11,265 nucleotides of DNA from Crocinitomicaceae bacterium (GCA_030833265.1 JAURHO010000047.1:1-11265), one strand, 5' to 3'; counted from the first letter of the stretch, positions 1 to 7,851 are shown. Numbers and translations are program-made. The notes: generated by a model from the sequence alone, not told the origin.

Positions 1-852
1 GTAGACTGCAACTCGCGCTATGTCAATGCAGACCCAGAAATTGGCACCATGATTGCCGTTTCAGAAGCAGCCCGCAATATTACTTGTGCAGGTGGCGTCC
101 CAAGTGCTATTACCAATTGCTTGAATTTTGGTAACCCATACAACCCAGAATCTTACTGGCAGTTTGTCGGCGCCATCAAAGGGATGTCTGCTGCTTGTTT
201 GAAATTTGAAACGCCGGTTACCGGAGGAAATGTTTCTTTCTATAACCAAACCGTCATGAATGGCAAAGAAGTACCTGTATTTCCTACGCCAACCATCGGC
301 ATGATCGGTATCGTTCCAAACAAAGAAAAAGTCATGACCCTTGACTTCAAACAAAAAGGGGACCTCATTTTCTTAATCGGTAATTATACAGAAGATATCG
401 CGTCTTCTGAATACTTAGCTAGTTACCATGGTATCAAAGCTTCCCCTGCACCATACTTCAATCTTGAAGAAGAATTTGAAATGCAGCAAGCGATCAGAGG
501 CCTAATTGAAAATGACCTAGTATCTGCTGTTCACGATGTTGCTGACGGTGGTTTATATGTCACACTCGTTGAAATGTCTATGCCAAGAGGTCTCGGTTTT
601 GATATCGTTAGCGATGCAGATATCCGCCTCGATGCTTTTCTTTTCGGAGAAGGACAGGGTAGAGCAGTTGTAAGCGTGACCGAAGAGCAAGAAGAAGCTT
701 TTGTCGAGTTCATGTTAGCGACAGGCGTCAACATGACACTTTTAGGTCATGTCACCAAAGGTAAATTACAAATCGATGAGCAGCACTACGGTTTTATCAC
801 AGATGCACAAGCCATCTATGACAACGCTTTGGCAGCTCATCTTGAAAACTAA
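1..852 (+). CDS. purL: Phosphoribosylformylglycinamidine synthase, synthetase subunit (PurL), 3' part
   Basis: The reading frame is open from base 1, so the gene starts outside the window; 283 residues of the C-terminal half are present. PurL converts FGAR, ATP and glutamine-derived ammonia to FGAM in cytoplasmic de novo purine synthesis. The sequence shows the strongly conserved PurL stretch beginning VDCNSRYVNADPEIGTM, followed by SEAARNITCAGG, TNCLNFGNP and TPVTGGNVSFYNQ, all of the AIRS/PurM-like ATP-binding fold, and later the AVHDVADGGL motif of the C-terminal AIRS-like domain. The protein ends shortly after this domain with no glutamine amidotransferase domain, so it is the small-type PurL that needs separate PurQ and PurS partners (known for the family; neither gene is in the window). 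The DUF4290 gene follows after 2 bases, suggesting co-transcription. The family is clear; only the N-terminus is unseen. Confidence 0.96.
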   Translation, partial: VDCNSRYVNADPEIGTMIAVSEAARNITCAGGVPSAITNCLNFGNPYNPESYWQFVGAIKGMSAACLKFETPVTGGNVSFYNQTVMNGKEVPVFPTPTIGMIGIVPNKEKVMTLDFKQKGDLIFLIGNYTEDIASSEYLASYHGIKASPAPYFNLEEEFEMQQAIRGLIENDLVSAVHDVADGGLYVTLVEMSMPRGLGFDIVSDADIRLDAFLFGEGQGRAVVSVTEEQEEAFVEFMLATGVNMTLLGHVTKGKLQIDEQHYGFITDAQAIYDNALAAHLEN

Positions 853-854
853 TT

Positions 855-1493
855 ATGGAATATAATACCACGCGCGGCCCACTTATCTTACCAGAATACG
901 GCAGAAATGTCCAAAACATGATTGCTCATGCGATGGAAATTGAAAACCGTCCTGAAAGAAATCGTGCGGCTCAGGCGATCATCGAAGTAATGGGCCAGCT
1001 CAATCCGCACCTCCGCGACGTTGAAGACTACCGCCACAAACTCTGGACACACCTTTTTGTGATGTCTAACTTTGAACTCGACGTAGACTCACCCTATGAC
1101 AAACCAAAGCAAGAGGTGCTCAATGAGAAGCCGCAACGCATGGTTTATCCCTCCTCAAAAATACGCTACGGTCACTACGGAAAATATACCCAAGCGATCT
1201 TAGAGGCTTCTAAAGAGGTCGAAGAACCGCTTGAAAAAGAATACCTCAAAAGCACGATGGCCAACTTCATGAAGAAGCAGTTTTTGGCCTACAACAATGA
1301 CACCGTAGAAAACCATGTCATTGCCCAGCAATTGAAAGAATTGTCTAAAGGAGAACTGATCTTAGAAAACCCAGACGACCTTGTCAATACCAACACACTC
1401 TTGCGAACGATGGGTATTGGTCAGAACCAAAATAAGCGCTTTAACAAGCAAAAGAATAACAAAAACAAAAAGAAGAAATTCATCAAAAAATAA
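855..1493 (+). CDS. DUF4290 domain-containing protein
   Basis: This is a 212-residue cytoplasmic protein with no signal peptide or membrane segment. The N-terminal motif MEYNTTRGPLILPEYGRNVQ and the following helical stretch (RNRAAQAIIEVMGQLNPHLRD, then YRHKLWTHLF at about residues 59-68) match the DUF4290 family as I know it from Bacteroidota; its function is unknown. Residues 82-145 are charged and probably helical. The last 20 residues, after about 193, form a Lys/Asn-rich tail (KQKNNKNKKKKFIKK), which looks disordered and could bind RNA, DNA or another polyanion; that is inference only. The ATG lies 2 bases after the purL stop and murA begins 3 bases after this stop, so it is the middle gene of a tight operon. 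DUF4290 next to murA is, as far as I recall, a recurring order in Bacteroidota, which would hint at a link with the cell wall. Confidence 0.9.
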   Translation: MEYNTTRGPLILPEYGRNVQNMIAHAMEIENRPERNRAAQAIIEVMGQLNPHLRDVEDYRHKLWTHLFVMSNFELDVDSPYDKPKQEVLNEKPQRMVYPSSKIRYGHYGKYTQAILEASKEVEEPLEKEYLKSTMANFMKKQFLAYNNDTVENHVIAQQLKELSKGELILENPDDLVNTNTLLRTMGIGQNQNKRFNKQKNNKNKKKKFIKK

Positions 1494-1496
1494 CGC

Positions 1497-2804
1497 ATGG
1501 CCTCTTTTGAAATCTACGGTGGAAAACCATTAAAAGGAGAAATCATTCCTCAAGGTGCTAAAAACGAAGCGCTACAAGTGCTTTGTGCTCCTTTGCTTAC
1601 AGCTGAAAAAGTGACCATTTCCAATGTTCCAGACATTGTCGATGTGAACAAACTCATCGCGCTCCTACAAACAATGGGCGTTAAGGTTGAAAAAGTTGAA
1701 AAGGGTACCTACATTTTTCAAGCGAAGGAAATCGATCTCAACTATTTAGAATCTGAAGATTTCAAAAAAAGAGCCTCTTCTTTGCGCGGATCAATCATGA
1801 TTGTCGGCCCACTTTTGGCGCGCTACGGTCGTGGTTTTATCCCAAAACCAGGTGGTGACAAAATTGGTCGCAGACGCCTAGACACGCACTTCGAAGGTTT
1901 CGCACTTTTGGGCGCCAAATTCAATTACGATGCCGGTGAGCACTTTTACTCAGTAGAAGCTGCTCAATTGAAAGGAACCTATATTCACCTAGATGAAGCT
2001 TCTGTAACAGGTACTGCCAATATTTTACTGGCAGCCGTGATGGCCGAGGGTGAAACCACTTTCTACAATGCTGCTTGTGAGCCTTACATTCAACAACTTT
2101 GTAAAATGCTCAATGCCATGGGCGCTCAAATCTCTGGTATTGGTTCAAACATGCTCACAATCAAGGGTGTGAAAGAATTGAAAGGATGTTTTCACCGCAT
2201 TTTGCCAGACATGATTGAAATTGGTAGCTTCATTGGTTTAGCGGCCATGACGCAATCTGAAATCACGATCAAAGATGTCTCTTGGGAAAACCTGGGTGTC
2301 ATTCCTAATGTTTTCAGACGTTTAGGGATCAAACTCGAACGTCGTGGCGATGACATCTTTATTCCGGCGCAAGAAAAATACGAAATCGAAACCTTTATTG
2401 ATGGCTCTATCATGACCATCTATGACGCGCCTTGGCCAGGTTTCACCCCTGACTTACTTTCCATTATTTTGGTTGTTGCTACACAAGCCAAAGGATCTGT
2501 TCTTATTCATCAAAAAATGTTTGAGTCACGTCTTTTCTTTGTTGACAAACTCATTGACATGGGGGCTCAAATTATTCTTTGTGACCCACACAGAGCCACA
2601 GTTATCGGCCTCAACCGAGAGCACAGCCTAAAAGGTATTGAAATGACCTCTCCAGATATCCGTGCAGGTGTTTCTTTACTCATTGCAGCGCTTTCTGCAA
2701 AAGGCAAGAGCGTGATTCACAACATCGAGCAAATTGACCGCGGTTACCAAGACATCGAGCTTCGCCTCAATAACATTGGTGCCGATATCAGACGCATCGG
2801 ATGA
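1497..2804 (+). CDS. murA: UDP-N-acetylglucosamine 1-carboxyvinyltransferase (MurA)
   Basis: MurA transfers enolpyruvate from PEP to UDP-GlcNAc, the first committed step of peptidoglycan synthesis, in the cytoplasm. At 435 residues it is slightly longer than the E. coli enzyme. The KN pair that binds substrate is at Lys22-Asn23. The flexible loop reads RYGRGFIPKPGGDKIGRRR, so the position of E. coli Cys115 is Asp121; Arg126 corresponds to Arg120. DAPWPGFTPDL supplies the general-base Asp (Asp319, E. coli Asp305), and the PEP-binding Arg is in SPDIRAGVS (Arg389). The MFESRLFFVDKL segment is also typical of the family. A Cys-to-Asp change at the loop keeps activity but removes the residue alkylated by fosfomycin (established for mycobacterial and chlamydial MurA), so intrinsic fosfomycin tolerance of this enzyme is inferred. 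The stop TGA overlaps the ATG of the following gene (ATGA). Confidence 0.96.
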   Translation: MASFEIYGGKPLKGEIIPQGAKNEALQVLCAPLLTAEKVTISNVPDIVDVNKLIALLQTMGVKVEKVEKGTYIFQAKEIDLNYLESEDFKKRASSLRGSIMIVGPLLARYGRGFIPKPGGDKIGRRRLDTHFEGFALLGAKFNYDAGEHFYSVEAAQLKGTYIHLDEASVTGTANILLAAVMAEGETTFYNAACEPYIQQLCKMLNAMGAQISGIGSNMLTIKGVKELKGCFHRILPDMIEIGSFIGLAAMTQSEITIKDVSWENLGVIPNVFRRLGIKLERRGDDIFIPAQEKYEIETFIDGSIMTIYDAPWPGFTPDLLSIILVVATQAKGSVLIHQKMFESRLFFVDKLIDMGAQIILCDPHRATVIGLNREHSLKGIEMTSPDIRAGVSLLIAALSAKGKSVIHNIEQIDRGYQDIELRLNNIGADIRRIG

Positions 2805-3325
2805 AAAAGCCCTTGATACTTATTGTCGGTGTTTTACTGGTTTTTGCCTGTTATGCACTTTGCTTTCAAAACAAGCCTAAGTCAATAACACCCGTAAGTA
2901 CAATTGCGCCTGAAATCAGTTTGCTTTCTCCAAAATGAAAAACCCTTAAATTGTCTTCGTTACGAGGAAAAATGGTTCTCATAGATTTCTGGGCATCTTG
3001 GTGCGGCCCGTGTCGCAAAGAGAGTCCGAATGTGGTAGAGGCCTTTCAAAAATACCACACTAAAGAATTCAAAGACGCCAAAGGTTTTGAGGTGTTTAGT
3101 GTTTCGCTAGACCGTGACCAAGAAGCTTGGAAACAAGCCATTTTAACCGATCACCTCTCATGGAAGTACCATGTTCTAGATCTTGAAGGATTAGCTGCAG
3201 CCAATTATCAAGTAGCAACCATTCCAAATGCATTTTTGGTAAATGGAGCCGGTGAAATCATTGCAAGAGGTGAGGAGCTGCGAGGGCTCAATTTGCACAT
3301 TACCCTAGATAAATACTTGAAGTAG
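2801..3325 (+). pseudogene. TlpA-like thioredoxin-family lipoprotein, interrupted by an in-frame TGA
   Basis: An ATG at 2801, overlapping the murA stop as ATGA, opens a frame encoding MKKPLILIVGVLLVFAC, a signal sequence with a plausible lipobox (VFAC, Cys17). The frame runs through APEISLLSPK and meets TGA at 2936-2938, then continues without shift as KTLKLSSLRGKMVLIDFWASWCGPCR and a complete thioredoxin fold to a TAG at 3323-3325. The WCGPC redox motif is at residues 67-71 and the cis-proline (ATIP) at about residue 142, counting the TGA as residue 46. TlpA/ResA relatives usually have Gly or Asn-Gly here (as in SPNGKTLKLSSL), so one GGA-to-TGA change explains the stop. The intact gene would be a periplasmic membrane-anchored thiol-disulfide reductase of 174 residues. 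The downstream part (TTG at 2951 or ATG at 2972) could be translated by reinitiation, but only as a cytoplasmic fragment. It may be a true pseudogene, a strain variant or a sequencing error. Confidence 0.82.
2936..2938 (+). other. Premature TGA codon inside the TlpA-like gene
   Basis: Codons before and after the TGA are in the same frame, and both sides encode the expected parts of one TlpA-type protein: a lipoprotein signal upstream and the thioredoxin domain downstream. No length change is needed, so this is a nonsense substitution rather than a frameshift. The site matches a glycine of the family, consistent with GGA or GGG/GGT-type ancestral codons; GGA needs only one change. Confidence 0.8.
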
Positions 3326-3354
3326 GAAGTCTAATCAGTCCTTTTTTATCCGCG

Positions 3355-4218
3355 TTAAATGCGATCTAAAACGTATTTAATTAGCGCATCCATCTCTTTG
3401 TCAATTCCCGTAGAAAACTCTTCTAGTGGTCTATTTGCGACACCTAAGCATAATGTGGTGCATTTATGACCAAGTGCCTTACCTAACGCAAAAATAGCAG
3501 AGCTCTCCATCTCAAAATTCATGATTTTTTGTTCTTTACTTTCAAAAGCTCCTAGCTGCAAATGAATATTGCGCATTTTGCTCTCCATTCTTAAAGAACG
3601 GCCTTGTGGTCCGTAAAACCCTGAGCTGGTTACTGTAATGCCGGTGTTCACTTTTTCGGAACGAAAACGGTCCACTAAATTTAGATCCGCGGCACTTAAA
3701 TAAGGTATGATGTTTTTGGGGAAGGAAACTTGTTTATTGATACTGGCTAGCAATTGCTGCTCTTCTTGATTGAATTCAATTGGATAAAAATGAGCAACAT
3801 TATCCAAGCCCAATGCATGTGTTGAAAGGATCCAAGAGTGTACGGGTAGAGCTGGCTGTAAAATGCCACAGGTGCCAATTCTAACAATTTCTAAGGATTT
3901 TTTTTCGGTTTTATCTGAACGATTGATCAAATCAATATTGACAAGTGCATCGAGTTCTTGGATGCAAATATCAATGTTGTCTGTGCCGATGCCTGTTGAG
4001 AGTACGGTTATGCGTTTTTGTTGATACCAACCTGTGTGGCTCACAAATTCTCGGTGCTGAACCTGGTGTTCAATTTTGTCAAAAAACCGACTGATTTTTT
4101 GAACGCGATCTTGGTCGCCAACTAAAATAATTTGATCGGCAAGCTGCTGAGGCAGTAAGCCCAAATGATAAACAGCTCCGTTGCCGTCAAGGACTAGTTC
4201 AGTTGCAGGATAACGCAT
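3355..4218 (-). CDS. Nucleoside phosphorylase, uridine phosphorylase-like
   Basis: This PNP/UDP-family enzyme probably cleaves uridine (or a related nucleoside) with phosphate to the base and ribose 1-phosphate, for cytoplasmic salvage. From the ATG at 4218 it has 287 residues. It starts with VYHLGLLP, like the FHLGL of E. coli uridine phosphorylase, then GDQDRV (phosphate-binding Asp/Arg), HREF, STGIGTDN, RIGTCG and NFEMESSAIF (ribose-binding Glu). TSSGFYGPQGR carries Gln205 and Arg207, aligned with the uracil-contacting Gln166 and Arg168 of E. coli, which favours pyrimidine over purine substrates. An in-frame upstream start at 4257 would add MALCKQSLFDFLF and overlap the preceding gene by 14 bases; I prefer 4218 because family similarity begins just after it. 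It is the last gene of the minus-strand adhesin/DUF4197 cluster, an odd partner for envelope proteins. The family is certain; the exact substrate is inferred. Confidence 0.9.
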   Translation of the reverse strand: MRYPATELVLDGNGAVYHLGLLPQQLADQIILVGDQDRVQKISRFFDKIEHQVQHREFVSHTGWYQQKRITVLSTGIGTDNIDICIQELDALVNIDLINRSDKTEKKSLEIVRIGTCGILQPALPVHSWILSTHALGLDNVAHFYPIEFNQEEQQLLASINKQVSFPKNIIPYLSAADLNLVDRFRSEKVNTGITVTSSGFYGPQGRSLRMESKMRNIHLQLGAFESKEQKIMNFEMESSAIFALGKALGHKCTTLCLGVANRPLEEFSTGIDKEMDALIKYVLDRI

Positions 4219-4243
4219 GAATAAAAAATCAAATAAAGACTGC

Positions 4244-4990
4244 TTACAAAGAGCCAAATACTTTTGCTAAAAGATCGGAAATACGCGCTGCCGGATTCGC
4301 ACGAATTTGATCTTCTTCTTGAGTAACCAAGATGAAAAGCCCATCAATGGCTTTTTGAGTAATGTAAGCATCTAAATCTGGGTCAAGTTGTTGACCACCG
4401 GTTAGTTTTGCAGCTGCATTGTATTTAGTAATGAGCGGATTCCAGTAGGAGGTAAGCCCAACCTGTGCTGTGGCCGCTTTTACTTTTGGTAAAAATGCAT
4501 TGTAAAGTTGAGTCTGTGTTTGTTGTTTTAAGTAGGTGCTCGCTGCACCATTACCACCATTTAATATTTTGAAACCGTCTTGAACACTTAGCTTGAGGAT
4601 GGCATCTTTGAAAATCGGAAGCGCTTCTTTTACAGCTTCTTCAGCTGCTCTGTTCAGGGTAGTTTCAAATTTGTCTACTTGTGCAGACATTCCAAGTTGT
4701 AGGGCTTTTTCTTTGACCTTAATAGCGTCAGGCGGGAAAGGAAGTCTGATTTCAGGATTTTTTAAAAAGCCATCGAGCATACTGCTTTTATTGACTGCTT
4801 TTTCAATACCTAATTGTAAGGCTTCTTTGAGGCCAGAAATGACTTCTTCATTGGTGAGTTTAGGCGCTTGTGGGGTAATTTGTGTGGGCACCTTAATTTG
4901 TACATCTTTGGCAAGTGCTTTTAGGTTTTGAGCACAAGAAGCTTGTGTCAAAAGTAAAATCAACGCGAAGGGGAATAGTAAATTTTTCAT
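4244..4990 (-). CDS. DUF4197 domain-containing lipoprotein
   Basis: A 248-residue exported protein. Residues 1-18 form a short signal peptide (MKNLLFPFALILLLTQAS) followed by Cys19 in QASC-AQ, a passable lipobox, so it is probably a lipoprotein; ordinary signal peptidase cleavage is also possible. The mature part is mostly amphipathic helix with the DUF4197 hallmarks: GLKEALQLGIEKAV at about 54-67, a segment IRLPFPPDAIKVKEKALQLG in the middle, the Asn/Gly-rich ILNGGNGAASTYLKQQT turn, and a C-terminal KAIDGLFILVTQEEDQIRANP. The family is widespread in Proteobacteria and Bacteroidota and has no firmly known function. It has no membrane segment other than the signal. The gene starts 3 bases after the stop of the large adhesin gene, and its end is 25 bases before the preferred start of the phosphorylase, so all three are likely one transcript. 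Confidence 0.9.
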   Translation of the reverse strand: MKNLLFPFALILLLTQASCAQNLKALAKDVQIKVPTQITPQAPKLTNEEVISGLKEALQLGIEKAVNKSSMLDGFLKNPEIRLPFPPDAIKVKEKALQLGMSAQVDKFETTLNRAAEEAVKEALPIFKDAILKLSVQDGFKILNGGNGAASTYLKQQTQTQLYNAFLPKVKAATAQVGLTSYWNPLITKYNAAAKLTGGQQLDPDLDAYITQKAIDGLFILVTQEEDQIRANPAARISDLLAKVFGSL

Positions 4991-4993
4991 GGA

Positions 4994-7726
4994 CTATCTG
5001 ATTACATGAATCATGCCAGTCTTGTTGGTTTTTCCGTCGGTGTCTTTGTCCTTGTACCAAGCTTTCCAGATGTAGGTACCCGGTTGAACTTTAACACCGT
5101 TATAGTAGCCGTCCCAATAACCTTTAGGATCATTGGTTTCCCAAATGATTTCTCCCCAACGGTTATAGATGGCAAGGTGGAAATTCTCAGCGTCGATACC
5201 CTCAATATAGAAAGCCCATACTTGGTTGTGTTCGTCGTCGTCTGGGGTAAATGCAGTTGGCGCGTAGAAAATAACATCAGAAACAACCTCAATGTTAATA
5301 GTAATAGAATCAGAACAGCCATCGACTGTAGTAACAGTAAGCATAATTGGATAAGTATCCATAACCCCTTCAGGGTAGGAAATGATAGCGCTTGATCCGT
5401 TGTTTGTGATTTGCGTTGCGCCTGGAGAAGTCCAGTTGTATTGCGCAATATTCCCTGACGAAATGTCATTGGTTTGAACTGTTGTCTCAAACCAAGTAAC
5501 AGGATTTTTAGACATGGTAAAATTAGCTGATGGCATTGGCGTTACCGTCAAGAGGTCATCAAAGAAACCGTTGTAGATACAGCCATGAATGGAAGTAATC
5601 ACAACACTGAGGTCGTAGTCTCCGGGTTGAGCGATGGTCGTAAATAAAGTGTCTTGGTTCGGGAGGTTAAAATTATCTCCGTTTGAGAAAGTGAAGGCTG
5701 TACTTGCGATATCTTGCCCATTGGTTGAAACGTTGTGGAGTTCAAAATTACCAGGGGTGCAAATTTGATTGTCAACAGGTGCAAAAATAGCGATGATGTC
5801 CTGTGGGAAAGTAATAGTCATGCACTCTGTTGTCGTTGGTGAACCGCAAAGCTCACTAAGTGTCACACAATATACAGTTCCAGAATTCAGCGGGTCTACA
5901 GTGATGTTTGAACCGTTTCCGATTGGAATACCGTTTTCTGTCCAAGTATAAGTGTAAGCTGTTGAACCTCCGGCGCCAGCAGCACTTAAGACAATACTAG
6001 ACTCAGAACAAATCATGGTGTCTAGGGTTAAGAAGGTGATGTCTAGTGGGTTAGGTTGGCTAATAGTGACTGAAATGATTTGGACACAGCCATTGGCATC
6101 GGTTACTGTACAAGTGTTAAGGCCTGCAGGTAAATCTAGGGCTGTGGCTGCTAAAGATGATGAGATATCCCAGTCATAGGTATATGGAGCGGTTCCTTGC
6201 GTAACGTTGATTGTGGCCTGACCATTTGCAAAAGTGTAGCAGTTGGCGTCTACAATGTTTACTGCCCCTAAAATCATGGCAGGAATCTCGGTAATCGTGA
6301 CATAAATGGTGTCTGAACATCCTGTTGAATTTGAAGCATAGCACCAGTGCGTACCTGCAGGAAGGCCAGTAACGGTTTGTGTAGTTGCACCAGTACTCCA
6401 TTGATAGGTAATGACACCAGTTGCAGGCGTTACATTAGCAGTAGCAGTACCGTCTGAACCACCTGGGCAAGAAACTGGTGTGGCAGTATAAGAAAAGTTT
6501 GCTGGCGTATCAGTTATAATGGCTGTTGCTGTGGCGTTACAACCATTGCCATCGTGTTGAACCACTGTGTAAGTACCGGCTGTAAGGCCGGTTGCAGGGT
6601 TTCCTGTCATGCCACCTGGGTTCCAGATGTAGGTGCAAGGAGCCGGAGACCCAATTCCTGGTGTAGCTGTAGCGCTACCAATTCCTTGGGAACAAACGTC
6701 AGGAATAACCGTAGTTGTAACGGATGGCGTTGCACGTGTGATCCAGGTAGTATCTTGGGTAATTGAACCAATGCTGGTACCACAAGCGGCACCTGAAAGG
6801 AAGTAACCTGTTGTCCCTGGTGGTATAATGTTTACATTAAGTGTTCCATTGTTGTACGGAAATGTTTGCCCATTCGTGTTCGCCCACACGAAATTGCTTC
6901 CAGGGCTATTTACCATGGCGTAAGGAATTTGTGAAATAGTGTAAGAAGCAGTATTGGACGGCGAAGTAGGTAAGAATCTGCGTCCATCTTGATTGGCGCC
7001 CCAAACAGTATTGTTGCGACCTGGTGTGATGTGTGCTGTTGGTGACGGCATGTTGTTTTCAGAACCTTGAATCGCTAAACCACTGTTCCAAGTTGCACAA
7101 ATTGGTTTGTTACCGATATGTAATTCAAAAATATTTGATGTTTCGTATAGGATGATAGCCATGTAGTTGCACTGGGAAGTACAGCTAAACATCATGATGT
7201 TTTTGTACAAGACAACAAACTTGCGGTTCGGTGCAGTACCAATGGTTTGATATTGAATTTGACCACCTAAAGATGGGTTGATATCTTGATAGGTAAGCAT
7301 GATGGTATTCTTGGCAGCAGCAAATCCTGCATTTGGTAGTGTTCCAACACCTGAAAGCGCCCAAGGGCAGTAGCCACCAGCGTTTGCAAGGTTAAATGAA
7401 ATGAGGCCATTTGAACCAATGACACATTGTGTGTAACTATTACCGTAAAAGTTAAATGGAAAACCAATGCTTACAGCAGCTGACCAAGAATCATCAGTTA
7501 AAGATACGTTGGTTGGGGCATTCAGGAAAATTCCGGCAGCTGTGCCTGGTGTAGTTCCGGTATTGCAATTATTGATAATAACTGTTTGACCAGGACACAC
7601 CGTTGTGTCTTGTCCTAGACAGACCGTAACTGGCCCCTGTGCAAGAAAAGAATGGGTTAAAAATAGCTGCACAAATAAAATGAGGGCAGCGTATTTTGAG
7701 ATCGCGGTATTTTTTAAAAACGTCAT
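4994..7726 (-). CDS. Secreted multidomain adhesin-like protein with SprB repeats and T9SS type B sorting domain
   Basis: A 910-residue protein exported by Sec and then the type IX secretion system to the cell surface. The signal peptide is residues 1-29, ending SFLA before QGPVTV. Residues of about 60-270 form a beta-rich module (PFNFYG, IGSNGLISF, MLTYQDINPSLGGQIQYQ) that resembles NIDO-type or jelly-roll extracellular domains (inference). Three SprB-type repeats follow at about 345-407, 412-480 and 487-560, each with the pattern YxWSTGATTQTVTGLPAG...GC. Beyond these come Ig/PKD-like beta modules (about 560-815) and, from about 817 to the end, the gliding-motility-associated C-terminal domain: FYAPTAFTPDDDEHNQVW, IYNRWGEIIWET, WDGYYNG, VQPGTYIWKAWYKD. 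Many cysteines suggest disulfides. I chose the ATG at 7726 because the TTG at 7765 lies inside the likely promoter. A role in adhesion or gliding is expected from the family, not shown. Confidence 0.92.
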   Translation of the reverse strand: MTFLKNTAISKYAALILFVQLFLTHSFLAQGPVTVCLGQDTTVCPGQTVIINNCNTGTTPGTAAGIFLNAPTNVSLTDDSWSAAVSIGFPFNFYGNSYTQCVIGSNGLISFNLANAGGYCPWALSGVGTLPNAGFAAAKNTIMLTYQDINPSLGGQIQYQTIGTAPNRKFVVLYKNIMMFSCTSQCNYMAIILYETSNIFELHIGNKPICATWNSGLAIQGSENNMPSPTAHITPGRNNTVWGANQDGRRFLPTSPSNTASYTISQIPYAMVNSPGSNFVWANTNGQTFPYNNGTLNVNIIPPGTTGYFLSGAACGTSIGSITQDTTWITRATPSVTTTVIPDVCSQGIGSATATPGIGSPAPCTYIWNPGGMTGNPATGLTAGTYTVVQHDGNGCNATATAIITDTPANFSYTATPVSCPGGSDGTATANVTPATGVITYQWSTGATTQTVTGLPAGTHWCYASNSTGCSDTIYVTITEIPAMILGAVNIVDANCYTFANGQATINVTQGTAPYTYDWDISSSLAATALDLPAGLNTCTVTDANGCVQIISVTISQPNPLDITFLTLDTMICSESSIVLSAAGAGGSTAYTYTWTENGIPIGNGSNITVDPLNSGTVYCVTLSELCGSPTTTECMTITFPQDIIAIFAPVDNQICTPGNFELHNVSTNGQDIASTAFTFSNGDNFNLPNQDTLFTTIAQPGDYDLSVVITSIHGCIYNGFFDDLLTVTPMPSANFTMSKNPVTWFETTVQTNDISSGNIAQYNWTSPGATQITNNGSSAIISYPEGVMDTYPIMLTVTTVDGCSDSITINIEVVSDVIFYAPTAFTPDDDEHNQVWAFYIEGIDAENFHLAIYNRWGEIIWETNDPKGYWDGYYNGVKVQPGTYIWKAWYKDKDTDGKTNKTGMIHVIR

Positions 7727-7762
7727 TTGTCGTAGTAGTTGATTCGAAACGGTTCTTAAACG

Positions 7763-7794
7763 CAAATATACATCCTTGAGTTGCTTTTTGTCAA
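7763..7794 (-). promoter_or_regulatory. Bacteroidota-type promoter of the adhesin operon
   Basis: Read on the minus strand, TTG (7794-7792, within TTGAC) is followed after 21 bases by TATATTTG (7770-7763). This fits the Bacteroidota primary-sigma promoter, TTG at -33 and TAnnTTTG at -7, in both sequence and spacing. Transcription should start at about 7757, some 30 bases before the ATG at 7726, and this excludes the upstream TTG codon at 7765 as a start. Confidence 0.7.
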
Positions 7795-7851
7795 TTAAAA
7801 AAGGACACTTTTTATCAATTATTATAAATTGTTTGAATTGACCTCATAATA

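Noticed and set aside
2936..2938. TGA recoded as glycine (as in Gracilibacteria/SR1) or read as selenocysteine
   Set aside because: murA ends at a TGA at the normal family length, and the gene set is Bacteroidota with a standard code. The site corresponds to a glycine and not to a redox Cys, so selenocysteine makes no sense, and I see no convincing SECIS hairpin directly downstream.
3326..3354. T-run at 3342-3347 as a terminator of the purL-murA-tlpA cluster
   Set aside because: The preceding bases (GGAAGTCTAATCAGTCC) pair only at GGA/TCC, so there is no stable stem.
4593..4931. Plus-strand open frame of 112 codons opposite the DUF4197 gene
   Set aside because: It is a low-complexity Ser/Leu-rich antisense shadow with no start context; the minus strand has the recognisable protein.
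5006..5395. Plus-strand open frame across the 3' end of the adhesin gene
   Set aside because: It is antisense to the clear T9SS sorting domain, has no family resemblance and is one of several chance frames in this low-stop region.
5990..6700. DNA repeats in the adhesin gene as a recombination or CRISPR-like array
   Set aside because: The SprB units are similar at the protein pattern level only; there are no identical spaced DNA repeats.
7727..7765. Adhesin start at TTG 7765
   Set aside because: It lies within the TATATTTG promoter element, so it would not be transcribed; ATG 7726 gives a normal signal peptide.
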